Positions 47,139-56,015 of a stretch of DNA of 64,000 nucleotides are shown here, in pieces; within the stretch, counting starts at the first letter, position 1, and each line of letters starts with the position of its first letter. The notes beneath the pieces were generated by a model. The model was not told the DNA's origin, made no database searches, and worked only from the letters and a program-made list of their open reading frames with translations. The stretch lies in assembly GCA_020048595.1 (NCBI GenBank), contig JAIFMH010000086.1:1-64000 (forward strand), written 5' to 3'. A program made the translations under genes and the position numbers. Origin of the DNA: Bacteroidota bacterium (GTDB taxonomy: Bacteria; Bacteroidota; Bacteroidia; Bacteroidales; UBA4417).

Positions 47139-47963
47139 TTAAGTATTGAGAAGCAACATGTTCGTTCCATGGTTAAAACACAACTGAATCCGGAAGCTCT
47201 TCCAACCCGAAATACTCATGTTCAATTTTGTCGCTAATTGCACATTTCCGTAGGTTGAAAGGCTGTTGTTGTGATAATGACCCGAAAAGACAGCATTCAC
47301 TTTATTGTCGTTAAATAAATCAAGGTATTTTTCGCGATATTCCAAATCAATGTTTGAGTAGGCTGTCGGTTCATCAACGGTTTTAATAAAAAACGGATAA
47401 TGGCAAAACAAGATAATATGCTGCGCTTTCAGGCTTTCTTTCAGTTTTTTTGTAAGCCAGTTGTATTGCTTTTGTTCGGGCTTTTCTAATTTGGCTTTGA
47501 TTAAACCGGAGTTAAATCCAATAAACGATGAACCCTTGTGTTCGAATGAAAACCGATCACTTCCGTAGTTCTTTTTGTACTTTTTCAAGCTTTCCTTATC
47601 AGGAATTTGCCCGATGTCATGATTTCCAGGCGAATAATAAACCCGAATCGCCGGATTTATTTTTGCAGTATTTCGTTTAAATTCCTCAATCTGTGAAGGT
47701 GATTTTGGATCATTCACGAAATCACCTGTAATCACCACAAAATCAGGATTCAGACTATTTATTTTTGCTACCGCTTTTTCATATAAAATAGTTTCCTTTT
47801 CAAAACTCACATTACTGTCAAACATGCCAAACTGTGGGTCGGTAAGCTGTATAAAAAACCAGGGGGCTTTTGGATTTTCCTTTTGCGCTATCGAAGTACC
47901 TGCAATAATAAAAATCATTGCCAGGCTGATGATTGTTTTTCTTCTCAGTACTTGTAAAAACAT
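47139..47963 (-). CDS. CSTP1/CPPED1-like metallophosphoesterase with altered C-terminus
   Basis: The 274-residue protein has a signal peptide (ends SIAQ) and phosphoesterase blocks QLTDPQFGMFD, VITGDFVNDP, SPGNHDIGQIP, LFCHYPFF and FSGHYHNN. D-P-Q instead of D-x-H is normal in the CSTP1/CPPED1 branch. The C-terminus is abnormal: after GNVQLA the frame reads NMSISGWKSFRIQLCFNHG and stops. The frame beside it encodes DKIEHEYFGLEELPDSVVF and a stop (47173-47232), which looks like the expected family end. An internal deletion of roughly 20-30 codons with loss of frame explains this. The metal site is intact, so some activity may remain, but the gene may be decaying. Confidence 0.82.
   Translation of the reverse strand: MFLQVLRRKTIISLAMIFIIAGTSIAQKENPKAPWFFIQLTDPQFGMFDSNVSFEKETILYEKAVAKINSLNPDFVVITGDFVNDPKSPSQIEEFKRNTAKINPAIRVYYSPGNHDIGQIPDKESLKKYKKNYGSDRFSFEHKGSSFIGFNSGLIKAKLEKPEQKQYNWLTKKLKESLKAQHIILFCHYPFFIKTVDEPTAYSNIDLEYREKYLDLFNDNKVNAVFSGHYHNNSLSTYGNVQLATKLNMSISGWKSFRIQLCFNHGTNMLLLNT
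47173..47232 (-). pseudogene. Out-of-frame C-terminal remnant of the metallophosphoesterase
   Basis: In the frame next to that of the gene above, these bases encode DKIEHEYFGLEELPDSVVF and a TAA stop. The pattern D-K-I-E-H-x-Y-x-x-L-x-x-L/I-P is how CSTP1-like phosphoesterases of Bacteroidota usually end. The segment that should precede it (the strand before GFRIV-like) is found in no frame, so this is a deletion scar and not just a one-base error. Confidence 0.65.
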
Positions 47964-48119
47964 ATTTTTAAAGTTTTAAATAGTCAGTAAAAGGATTTGT
48001 GTTTTAAAATTATTCACCTGTATCATTTCCGATTTGAAATAAAGTACATGGGCATGATAAATTTAATATTACATTCCATATCCTGCTTCCTGCTTTAATT
48101 GGATTTGTAATAACAAAAT

Positions 48120-49709
48120 CTAATTCGCTGCCTCTACTTTGTACAAACGCTTGATTTGTACCCTTGTCATTTCGCGAAGTTCTTCCACACTTTTGTTTAT
48201 TTTAAGCTCTTTTTTCAATTTATCCAGTCGCAATTTCAAATCATCAGTCACACTGTCGAATTCCTGAATTCCAGAAAGGTTGTGCAATTCATTCGGATCT
48301 GTTTTTAAATCATACAACTCCCATTTGTCCATATCGTAGTAGAAATGAATCAGTTTATAGCGGTCGGTGCGGATACCATAATGTGGCTGAACATGATGCC
48401 AATAAGGGTATTCGTAATAATGATAATATACGGCATCTCGTAAAGGTGTCGTGGTTTTGCCTTCCATAACCGGCAAAAAGCTTTTTCCCTGAATATCATC
48501 AGGAATTGAAACTCCTGCAGCATCGAGCAAGGTTGGGGCATAATCGATATTCAGGAGCAAATCGTTGTTGATCGTTCCGGGTTTTATGTGTCCCGGATAT
48601 CGAATCAAACAGGGCATATGAAAAGATTCTTCGTACATAAACCGTTTGTCGAACCAGCCGTGCTCACCGATATAAAACCCTTGATCGGAAGTGTAAACTA
48701 CAATTGTATTTTCCGCCAGGCCACTTTCATCTAAATAATCAAGTACTTGGCCAATGGCATCATCCGCAGCTTTTACACACCTCAGATAATCCTTGATAAA
48801 ATGCTGGTATTTCCAGTCTTTGCGTTCTGCATCAGTCATCGTTGAATCGGGTGTCCAGAACTCTCCATCATTGTTCCCGTAGCTGTTCCATTTTTCCAGA
48901 TCTTCAGGTGACAATCCTTCGGGGGCATGAATTTTTACATCTTTCCGGTTCATGTGCCCATCAATACGCATCCATGCCTCTTTGGCCGCTTCCCTTCCTT
49001 CATAATTGTCATCGAAAGTTGCAGGGTGAGGGATGGTTATATCGGCCAGGTAATTTTCATATCCGGGACCAGGATCCCATGGACGGTGAGGAGCTTTAAA
49101 CTGATACATCAACATAAATGGTTTGGTTATATCTCTTCCGGTTTTTAACCAATTCAAGGCATCTTCCTTAATAACGGTGGTGGAGTATTTGCCTTTTTCC
49201 TCAATAATTTTTCCTCCCGTTTCCTCAAAAACCGGATCGAAATAAGTGCCTTGACCTTCTTTATTAAACAACACCTTATAATAATCGAATCCGGTTGGCG
49301 AGGTTCCCAAATGCCACTTGCCAATAACTGCTGTTTCGTAACCGGCCTTCTGTAAAAGTTTGGGGAAAGTTTGCTGTGAACCATCGAAATCGCCTCCACC
49401 TTCATTTTTATAGAAACCATTTATATGGCTGTATTTTCCGGTAAGGATACAAGCCCGGGAAGGGCCGCAAATTGAATTGGTACAGAAGAAGTTATTGAAC
49501 CGAACTCCTTCGTTCGCAATCCGGTCGATATTGGGAGTAGGGGCAACTTTTGCTAAATATCTGCCATACGCACTTATTGCTGAAAGTGCATGATCGTCGG
49601 TCATGATAAAAAGAATGTTTGGCCTTTTTAATTCCCTCTCTTTAAGTTGACAGCCTGGCAATATCAGCGAGACGAGAAGGACAGGTGCAATAAAGTTTTC
49701 TTTTTTCAT
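48120..49709 (-). CDS. Sulfatase lipoprotein, N-acetylglucosamine-6-sulfatase-like branch
   Basis: A 529-residue lipoprotein (LPGC, Cys 20) with IMTDDHALSAISAYG, CGPSR at residues 81-85, GKWHLGTSPTG, APHRPWDPG, TSDQGFYIGEHGWFDKR and YEESFHMPCLIRYPG. The last two blocks are typical of the subfamily with N-acetylglucosamine-6-sulfatase-like and mucin-desulfating enzymes, which act on 6-O-sulfate of hexose or hexosamine. By analogy a 6-O-sulfated mannose or hexosamine would be a reasonable substrate, but this is not proven by sequence. It directly follows the GH92 gene (18 bases), so sulfate and mannose removal may be coupled. Confidence 0.93.
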   Translation of the reverse strand: MKKENFIAPVLLVSLILPGCQLKERELKRPNILFIMTDDHALSAISAYGRYLAKVAPTPNIDRIANEGVRFNNFFCTNSICGPSRACILTGKYSHINGFYKNEGGGDFDGSQQTFPKLLQKAGYETAVIGKWHLGTSPTGFDYYKVLFNKEGQGTYFDPVFEETGGKIIEEKGKYSTTVIKEDALNWLKTGRDITKPFMLMYQFKAPHRPWDPGPGYENYLADITIPHPATFDDNYEGREAAKEAWMRIDGHMNRKDVKIHAPEGLSPEDLEKWNSYGNNDGEFWTPDSTMTDAERKDWKYQHFIKDYLRCVKAADDAIGQVLDYLDESGLAENTIVVYTSDQGFYIGEHGWFDKRFMYEESFHMPCLIRYPGHIKPGTINNDLLLNIDYAPTLLDAAGVSIPDDIQGKSFLPVMEGKTTTPLRDAVYYHYYEYPYWHHVQPHYGIRTDRYKLIHFYYDMDKWELYDLKTDPNELHNLSGIQEFDSVTDDLKLRLDKLKKELKINKSVEELREMTRVQIKRLYKVEAAN

Positions 49710-49727
49710 AATTTGAGTTGAAAATTT

Positions 49728-51983
49728 CTATTCGTATTTGGGGATTTCAGCATTCTTTCCCCACTCTTTGTTTGGAAGTTCATCCACTATAAGTTCGAGG
49801 CTTCCTCCTTCCATTATTTGTTTATGTGAAATAAATGGCGAATCTATTTCTTTGCCATTAATAAGCGCTTTTTGGATGTATTTTTTTGTTCGGCTGGCGC
49901 CTTTGGCCAAAACAGTAAACTTCTTACCGTTTGTAAGATTGATGGTTGTTTCTTCAAATACCGGACTAGTGATGGTATAAAATGGCAGACCTGGTGTAAC
50001 AGGATACAGGCCCATTGAGGTAAACACGACAAATGCGGTCATCCCGCCACCATCTTCATCTCCGGGTATTCCGAAAATATTGTCTTTATACCAAACGTCA
50101 AGTAAGAAGCGCGTTCTCTGTTGAGTCTTCCACGGCGCTCCAAAATAATTGTATAAATAAGGAATATGGAAAGAAGGTTCGTTCCCCATCGAAAATTGCC
50201 CAACCATGCCGGTTGAATTAGAACCATTAACATAGAAATCATTTTTTTTCATACCAAGCGGTTCCCTAAAAAGCTGATCTAAGCGATTTTCAGCAGCTTT
50301 TTTACCTCCCAGCATTTGGGTTAAACCTTCAATATCCTGCTGTACATCCCAGGCGTAAGTCCAGCCATTGTTTTCATCGTAATATTCCCGATAGCCTTTT
50401 CCACCTGCTGATTTAGGGTCAATATCTATCCAGTTCCCTTTATCATCTTTGGGCATAAATAATCGATGTTTCGGGTCCCACAGATTTTTGTGGTCCAGTC
50501 CTTTTTTTACAAATTGGTTATAATCATCGCTTTTACCTAAATCTTTGGCTAATTCAGCCAGGGTCCAAAAATCATAACTAATCCCTAAAGTTACCGAAAC
50601 CGGCTGGCGTTTTTCAAAACCGTCCATTTGTGGCTCAGTCTCTTTTTCGCCCGGATGAAGTGCGGGAAAGAATCCATTTTCATGGTAGAAATCGTCAATG
50701 GGACGTCGGGGTGTTCCCTGCCGCCATGGAATAAAAGTCCCTTCCATTAGGTTTTTCTTAATCCCTTCGTAGGCTTTTTCAACGTTGTAATCTTTTAATC
50801 CTTTCCGGTAACCATCAATAAAGATGGCCGACGAGTGATAGGAATTCATACACATGTGATTGCCATGAACCTGCGGAAATGTCGGCATCCAGCCACTCTG
50901 CTCATACATTAGGGTGTACGAATTCAACATGTCATTTTCCATTTGAGGGTTGAGAATGGTGCGCAAAGGATGTTGGGCGCGATACGTATCCCAAATCCAA
51001 TCGTCAACAAAAAAGGCACGGTTACTTTCATGTACTTTACCGTCATATCCGCTGAAATATTTACCTCCTTCATTAATGTCGACCATCCGTTCGTAAGTGC
51101 GGTATAATGAAGTATAAAAAGTTCTTCTTTGCGCTTCTGTTCCACCTTTGACTTCAATCTGGTTGATTACTTTTTCCCATTCTTTCTTTCCCGATACTGT
51201 CAAATCGTCAAAACTGACATTTGTCAATTCTTTATCAAAATTGATTTTTGCCTGTTCAGGACTAATATACGAAACTGCATATTTCACCAATACTGATGTC
51301 GGGTCAGTATTGGAAAATGAAACAGAACATTTCTCATTCTGAATATTTACAGAAGCATCTTTAATCAAATTATTGTTGTTATCTCGCAGTTCACCATAAA
51401 CATATACTGTAACTGTCATTTTAACCGGATTTAATCCTCTTGAAGTTTCGCCTACATTCTCTTCAAATGTGAAAGTTCCCTGTTTATTAAAGGCGCTTTT
51501 CATTTCACCAGAGCCCTTTATTAGCAAGTTCTTCGTGCCGGTATCCGGAAAGTCGATTTTATAAATGGCACATTTTTCACCGGGAGCAAAACTAACCCTG
51601 ATCTCATCATCAATTAAATATGTAGAATACAACCAGGGATTCACCACTTCCAAATCATGGTCGATATTCATTTTTTGATTCCATGATGAATTGGTGATTT
51701 CGCCAATAGTTACCTTCATCTGAAGGATACCGGCTTGCCGGTGCGAAGTGACCTGCAAAGGAAAAGCTTCCACCTGATCGGAGAGGTAATCCTGTTTTAC
51801 AGGGAACATCCGGATCATTTGGTTTGGCAAATGCATGGTTGGATAGGTTGGCACAAGAAACTGAGCTACATTCCCAATGGTTGGGTCGATGTATTTGGTG
51901 AAATCTTCCTGTGCAAAAGACGTTATACTGAAATAAAAAGATAGTAGAACAAAAGCTGTAAATTTTTTGATTATTCGATTCAT
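49728..51983 (-). CDS. GH92-family alpha-mannosidase, secreted
   Basis: A 751-residue protein with a type I signal peptide (ends SFAQ). It carries NGWTYAWDVQQDIEGL, GNEPSFHIPYLYN (acid Glu) and GIPGDEDGGGMTAF (catalytic Asp region), then SMGLYPVTPGLPFYTI, as in GH92 calcium-dependent exo-alpha-mannosidases. The N-terminus IDPTIGNVAQFLVPTYP and MHLPNQMIRMFP parallels the GH92 at 14976, so these are two members of one divergent subgroup. This copy is not a lipoprotein, which suggests soluble periplasmic action, while its paralogue is anchored. It sits between two sulfatases with gaps of 18 and 34 bases. Confidence 0.93.
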   Translation of the reverse strand: MNRIIKKFTAFVLLSFYFSITSFAQEDFTKYIDPTIGNVAQFLVPTYPTMHLPNQMIRMFPVKQDYLSDQVEAFPLQVTSHRQAGILQMKVTIGEITNSSWNQKMNIDHDLEVVNPWLYSTYLIDDEIRVSFAPGEKCAIYKIDFPDTGTKNLLIKGSGEMKSAFNKQGTFTFEENVGETSRGLNPVKMTVTVYVYGELRDNNNNLIKDASVNIQNEKCSVSFSNTDPTSVLVKYAVSYISPEQAKINFDKELTNVSFDDLTVSGKKEWEKVINQIEVKGGTEAQRRTFYTSLYRTYERMVDINEGGKYFSGYDGKVHESNRAFFVDDWIWDTYRAQHPLRTILNPQMENDMLNSYTLMYEQSGWMPTFPQVHGNHMCMNSYHSSAIFIDGYRKGLKDYNVEKAYEGIKKNLMEGTFIPWRQGTPRRPIDDFYHENGFFPALHPGEKETEPQMDGFEKRQPVSVTLGISYDFWTLAELAKDLGKSDDYNQFVKKGLDHKNLWDPKHRLFMPKDDKGNWIDIDPKSAGGKGYREYYDENNGWTYAWDVQQDIEGLTQMLGGKKAAENRLDQLFREPLGMKKNDFYVNGSNSTGMVGQFSMGNEPSFHIPYLYNYFGAPWKTQQRTRFLLDVWYKDNIFGIPGDEDGGGMTAFVVFTSMGLYPVTPGLPFYTITSPVFEETTINLTNGKKFTVLAKGASRTKKYIQKALINGKEIDSPFISHKQIMEGGSLELIVDELPNKEWGKNAEIPKYE

Positions 51984-52017
51984 TATAAATATAGTTGATT
52001 GTTATTTATTTGTGAAA

Positions 52018-53337
52018 TTAAAAGGTTTGTTGAGCATAGTTTCCCATTTCCTTTTCCCAATCCTTTAGCAGGGTTTTGAACTTTTTTATCATAACCGGAT
52101 TTTCATCCTTTAAATTTGTTGTTTCACCAAGATCTTTAGCCAAATCAAAAAGATATTCCTTTTCTTTTATTTTCAGGTATTTCCAATTTTCCATGCGCAC
52201 TACCCACTGATTCTGGAACCTCCAAAATAAGGGGCGCTTTTTCATTTCTTTTTCAGAAAAAAGAAGTTTCGAAAAATCCTCTCCATCGAACCTGACCTTG
52301 TTAGAAATTCCGGCTACGTTAAGTAATGTAGGTAAAACATCCATACTTATAACTGGGTCATCAGCAATTTTACCGGGTTTAATTTTTCCGGGATACCAGG
52401 CAATTGCAGGAACCCTGTGTCCACCTTCCCAAAGTGAACTTTTAAATCCGTTAAGCGCACCGTTGTTTCCCATGCTTGTGGCTCCATTGTCGGAGCAAAA
52501 AAACACAAATGTATTTTTGTCCAGGTTCAATTCCTTCAATTTCTCAAGCACACGACCAATATTTTCGTCCATAATTTCTACCATTTCTTTGTAGGCCTGT
52601 TTTTTGTCGGAACGGGAACCAAGCATTTCGAAATTTAATCCAGGCAATCGATCCGCTTTGTCATTCCGCCCCTGATAAGGAAAATGTGGAGCTTCATGGG
52701 GTAAATACAGTAAAAATGGTTTGTTTTTATTGGATTCAATAAACTTCAGTGCCTGGTTCGTAATTAAATCGGTTACATAACCTTCATCGTAGCACGTATC
52801 GGTATTGTGCCACCAATCATAAATGCCGATTCCATCTCGATGAGAGATATAATCCACATTGCCACTTACATAGCCATAAAATTCATTGAATCCATGATGT
52901 GTCGGATTAAATTCAGGTTGGTAGCCCAAATGCCATTTTCCAAAAATACCAGTCTGATAACCTGATTTTTGGAAAATTTCAGCCATTGTTACTTCAGAAT
53001 CAGCAATACCATAGATCCTTTTATCCATTTGGGCATTAATTACCCCTTCCAATCCGACGCGCTGCTGGTAGTTACCAGTCAGTAATGAGGCCCTGGTTGG
53101 AGTGCAGACGGCTCCGTTGGAGTGGTAGTCGGTAAACTTTATTCCATCGGCTGCCATTTTATCCAAAACCGGTGTTTTAATGGATTTACTTCCATAACAG
53201 CCAATGTCTCCATACCCCATGTCATCGGCCATAATCAGAATAATATTTGGTTTTTCGGCAAGTTCTTTTGCTGCAGCGGCAGAAGTAAAACAACTCAAGG
53301 CAATTGAAACGGACAAAACATTAACCGGACTCTTCAT
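52018..53337 (-). CDS. Sulfatase, arylsulfatase A-like
   Basis: The start is set at the ATG at 53337, which gives a standard signal peptide (SPVNVLSVSIALSCFTSAAA). A longer frame from a TTG at 53448 would add 37 basic residues and overlap the upstream gene. The 439-residue protein has MADDMGYGDIGCYGSK, CTPTR at residues 78-82, GKWHLGYQPEFNP, EAPHFPYQG, CSDNGATSMG and WEGGHRVPAIAWYPG. It resembles secreted arylsulfatase A/GalNAc-sulfatase-like enzymes. It lies between GH92 and an iduronate-2-sulfatase-like gene. Substrate not determined. Confidence 0.92.
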   Translation of the reverse strand: MKSPVNVLSVSIALSCFTSAAAAKELAEKPNIILIMADDMGYGDIGCYGSKSIKTPVLDKMAADGIKFTDYHSNGAVCTPTRASLLTGNYQQRVGLEGVINAQMDKRIYGIADSEVTMAEIFQKSGYQTGIFGKWHLGYQPEFNPTHHGFNEFYGYVSGNVDYISHRDGIGIYDWWHNTDTCYDEGYVTDLITNQALKFIESNKNKPFLLYLPHEAPHFPYQGRNDKADRLPGLNFEMLGSRSDKKQAYKEMVEIMDENIGRVLEKLKELNLDKNTFVFFCSDNGATSMGNNGALNGFKSSLWEGGHRVPAIAWYPGKIKPGKIADDPVISMDVLPTLLNVAGISNKVRFDGEDFSKLLFSEKEMKKRPLFWRFQNQWVVRMENWKYLKIKEKEYLFDLAKDLGETTNLKDENPVMIKKFKTLLKDWEKEMGNYAQQTF

Positions 53338-53392
53338 TTCTTTTTTGTTTGTTAGTATTGGTTGTAAACTGCTTACAAGCAAATAGAATATT

Positions 53393-54946
53393 CTAATTCT
53401 GCTTATTAGCTTTCTTTTCCCAATGAAACGAATCCCCTTCAACAACAAGCTTCAACTCATTTTTCGGAGTAACTTCGGGTGCAAATACCTTTGGGGCCGA
53501 TTTTTGCATGTTCTGCATAATTGGACGGTATTTTTCATCCGCTGCCAAATTGTACCATTCGTTAGGATCTTCCTTCACATTGTACAACTCTTCACCTCCA
53601 TCGAAATAACGGATATACCGCCAATTTGTATTTATTACTGCATAGCTTCCTTTTTCATTACTCGGAAGAAAAACGTTTCTGTCCATCGATCTGTTTGGTT
53701 TTTTCAAGGAAGATACCAGGGATACGCCCTCAAGGTTTTTAACCTTCGGAAGATGGCAGAGTTCAATAAAAGTCGGGTACATATCGATCAGACTAACCGA
53801 TGTATTTACTTTTTTATTTTTTGGAATCCCTTTCCCTGCCCAGATAAACGGAACATGCGATGTACGTTGCCAGAGCGTATGTTTGCCCCAGTGCATTTTT
53901 TCACCATGATGAAATCCCTGGTCACTCCAAAAAACAATGATTGTATTGTTTTTTTCAGGACTCGCATCCAGGGCATCCAGAACGCGACCAAGCATAGCAT
54001 CAGCGAATGAAACGGAAGCAAGGTATCCGTGGATTGCATCCTTTAAAACGCCCAATTCTTCCAGTTCCCTGTGTTGTTTCGACCGGTTCATCATATTTTT
54101 ACGGATTTTTTCCGGAAGATCATCCAGGTCATCAGCCTTAAAAGGAGGAAGTTGGATTGAATCGCGGTTATACATGTCAAAATACTTTTGGGGAGCATAA
54201 TTCGGATAGTGGGGTGAGTACAATCCCAGGGCAAGGAAGAACGGTTTGTCATGCTTTTGCTGAAGGATACTACAAGCCCAATTCGTACGTATGGCATCCA
54301 CCATATCATCTTCCTTTTCATTGGCAATTGGCCCCCATTCAAGATGCAATGCCGAGCCACCTTCTCTGCCGGTTTTGGTGTAATAAGGACTATAGGGATA
54401 TGGAACCGGAAGCGGGTTGTCATTCATGTGGTAAGGTCCTATTTCCCATCCTGAATTTTTGACTTCCTGACTTCGTGCAAAATATTTATCCCAGCCACGA
54501 AGATCAACGAACCCACCCCGGTGATGATAGATTTTACCGGAACCATACGTACTGTATCCTCCTTGTTTAAAGGCCATTTGCATGGTTACCAGATCCGGAT
54601 GATCGTATTGAAAAGGATCTTCTCCATAACAGCCTGTAGTTGATGCATTTAATCCGGTCATGATCGCAGTACGGGATGGCGCGCAGAAAACGCCGGGCGA
54701 CTGGGCAGATGTAAAAACTACCCCTAGTTTTGCCAAACGATCCATATTCGGCGTTTTGGCCTGATTGTAACCCAGGGGAGTTACCCAGTCGTTAAGGTCA
54801 TCCATGGCCAAAAAGATCACATTGGGCTGGCTTCCTGATTGGTTGCTTTTTTCACCTGTGCCCTCATTTGCCTGTAAAATATTTCCTGTCTGTCCCACAA
54901 TGAAAATCATGCCCGGGATCAAAAAAAATTGATGTATTTGTTTCAT
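53393..54946 (-). CDS. Iduronate-2-sulfatase-like sulfatase
   Basis: A 517-residue protein with a signal peptide in the first 26 residues. It shows LAMDDLNDWVTPLGYNQ, CAPSR at residues 88-92, YGSGKIYHHRGGF in place of GKWH, YSPHYPNYAPQK and WSDQGFHHGEKMHWGKHTLW. The GKIYH and DDLNDW patterns mark the iduronate-2-sulfatase-like group, and it is related to the sulfatase at 13436. Given the GH115-like gene upstream, 2-O-desulfation near a uronic acid is a reasonable idea, though unproven. The gene follows the substrate-binding protein by 18 bases. Confidence 0.93.
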   Translation of the reverse strand: MKQIHQFFLIPGMIFIVGQTGNILQANEGTGEKSNQSGSQPNVIFLAMDDLNDWVTPLGYNQAKTPNMDRLAKLGVVFTSAQSPGVFCAPSRTAIMTGLNASTTGCYGEDPFQYDHPDLVTMQMAFKQGGYSTYGSGKIYHHRGGFVDLRGWDKYFARSQEVKNSGWEIGPYHMNDNPLPVPYPYSPYYTKTGREGGSALHLEWGPIANEKEDDMVDAIRTNWACSILQQKHDKPFFLALGLYSPHYPNYAPQKYFDMYNRDSIQLPPFKADDLDDLPEKIRKNMMNRSKQHRELEELGVLKDAIHGYLASVSFADAMLGRVLDALDASPEKNNTIIVFWSDQGFHHGEKMHWGKHTLWQRTSHVPFIWAGKGIPKNKKVNTSVSLIDMYPTFIELCHLPKVKNLEGVSLVSSLKKPNRSMDRNVFLPSNEKGSYAVINTNWRYIRYFDGGEELYNVKEDPNEWYNLAADEKYRPIMQNMQKSAPKVFAPEVTPKNELKLVVEGDSFHWEKKANKQN

Positions 54947-54964
54947 TTCATTAATATTATTTAC

Positions 54965-55960
54965 TCAATTTACAATTTCAGCATTTTCAATAAACTCCTT
55001 ATCAGGTTGAAAATTTATCTTTTCTGCCAGCTTGGTATTCAACCAGATTTTCGATTTCATATTCCTTGTCACAGGAATATCAGAAGGATTTTCTCCCTTT
55101 AATATTTTTTTAGCGGTTGTGGCAGCCCAGATTCCCTGCTCCTCTGCAACCTTTGTAATTCCAAATACAGCATAGGACATCATAAAATCTTCACATGTAA
55201 CTACAGGAACAAGGATGTTTTTAGAAATAAAATTTTCGGCTTCAACATTATTCCAACCTTTTATAGCTCCATTAGTGGAAATATAGATTATATCATATGT
55301 TTTATTTCCTTCTTCAAAATGTGTTTTCCAGCTCTCAAAATCATCAACCAATTCATGTCTGACTGATAATCCTACGCGATTATAAAGTGAATCTAGAATT
55401 AACTTTTCCTTTCGCGATGTGGTGGTGTTCTCGGTAAGCACCAATAATTTTTTCATCGCCGGATAAAAAGATTTCATCGTAATTAAAGTTTCGGCCAAAG
55501 GAAGTATTTCGAGCATACCCGTCAGCTTAACAGCCTTGAGGTCGTATTCCGTATCCGACCAGTTTACCCCACAAAATACAACCGGAATATCGATTCCGGA
55601 GAAGTAGGGTTGAATGAGATATTTCACCGCATTATCGTCAGAAACAATTACTACATCAGGTTCAATAATCCTTATTGAGTCGAATAATTGAGCGGCTTTT
55701 TTTTCAACGTAATCTTGCGAAGGATTTCTTTTAGTATCCATTATATAGGTCACCAGCTGAAAGCTATCGGCTGGGAATGCCTTCCAAATGGCATCCATGA
55801 TTTGATCACTTGAGGGATGTCCTTTGTGGTATGAATTTATATAAATTACTTTCGGCTTCTCGGTTTTTTGCTGAATGCAACCTTGAAATAGCAGGCTCAA
55901 AAGAACGATGAGTAATCCACTTTTAAAATGTGGCTTACGGGAATTGGTTATTTTTTTCAT
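54965..55960 (-). CDS. Solitary ABC-type substrate-binding lipoprotein
   Basis: I favour the ATG at 55960, which gives a normal lipoprotein signal (LLFQGC). An in-frame ATG at 56011 would add 17 residues. The mature part has the ABC_sub_bind-type periplasmic-binding fold: VIYINSYHKGHPSSDQIMD, YIMDTKRNPSQDYVE, PDVVIVSDDNAVKYLI, DIPVVFCGVNWSD and a second lobe with VTCEDFMMSYAVFGITKVAEEQG. Relatives occur as ABC partners and as sensor domains of kinases. No permease, ATPase or kinase is encoded nearby. It is squeezed between the GH115-like gene and a sulfatase, so it may bind a locus-specific ligand or feed a sensor encoded elsewhere. The ligand is unknown. Confidence 0.82.
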   Translation of the reverse strand: MKKITNSRKPHFKSGLLIVLLSLLFQGCIQQKTEKPKVIYINSYHKGHPSSDQIMDAIWKAFPADSFQLVTYIMDTKRNPSQDYVEKKAAQLFDSIRIIEPDVVIVSDDNAVKYLIQPYFSGIDIPVVFCGVNWSDTEYDLKAVKLTGMLEILPLAETLITMKSFYPAMKKLLVLTENTTTSRKEKLILDSLYNRVGLSVRHELVDDFESWKTHFEEGNKTYDIIYISTNGAIKGWNNVEAENFISKNILVPVVTCEDFMMSYAVFGITKVAEEQGIWAATTAKKILKGENPSDIPVTRNMKSKIWLNTKLAEKINFQPDKEFIENAEIVN

Positions 55961-56015
55961 GGATAGTGCTTTTTTGATTGCTGTTGTTTTGTTCCTCAAT
56001 GAAAATAGCATTGAT

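Noticed and set aside
47830..47860. D-P-Q instead of D-x-H in the metallophosphoesterase, as a broken active site
   Set aside because: D-P-Q is the normal form in the CSTP1/CPPED1-like branch; only the C-terminus of this gene is abnormal.
53338..53448. Longer N-terminus for the sulfatase at 52018, from a TTG
   Set aside because: It would place 37 basic residues before a perfect signal peptide and overlap the upstream gene; the ATG at 53337 is better.
53423..54010. 195-codon open frame on the plus strand
   Set aside because: It lies fully opposite the iduronate-2-sulfatase-like gene, has no recognisable domain, and has the Cys/Arg/Ile-rich makeup of an antisense shadow.
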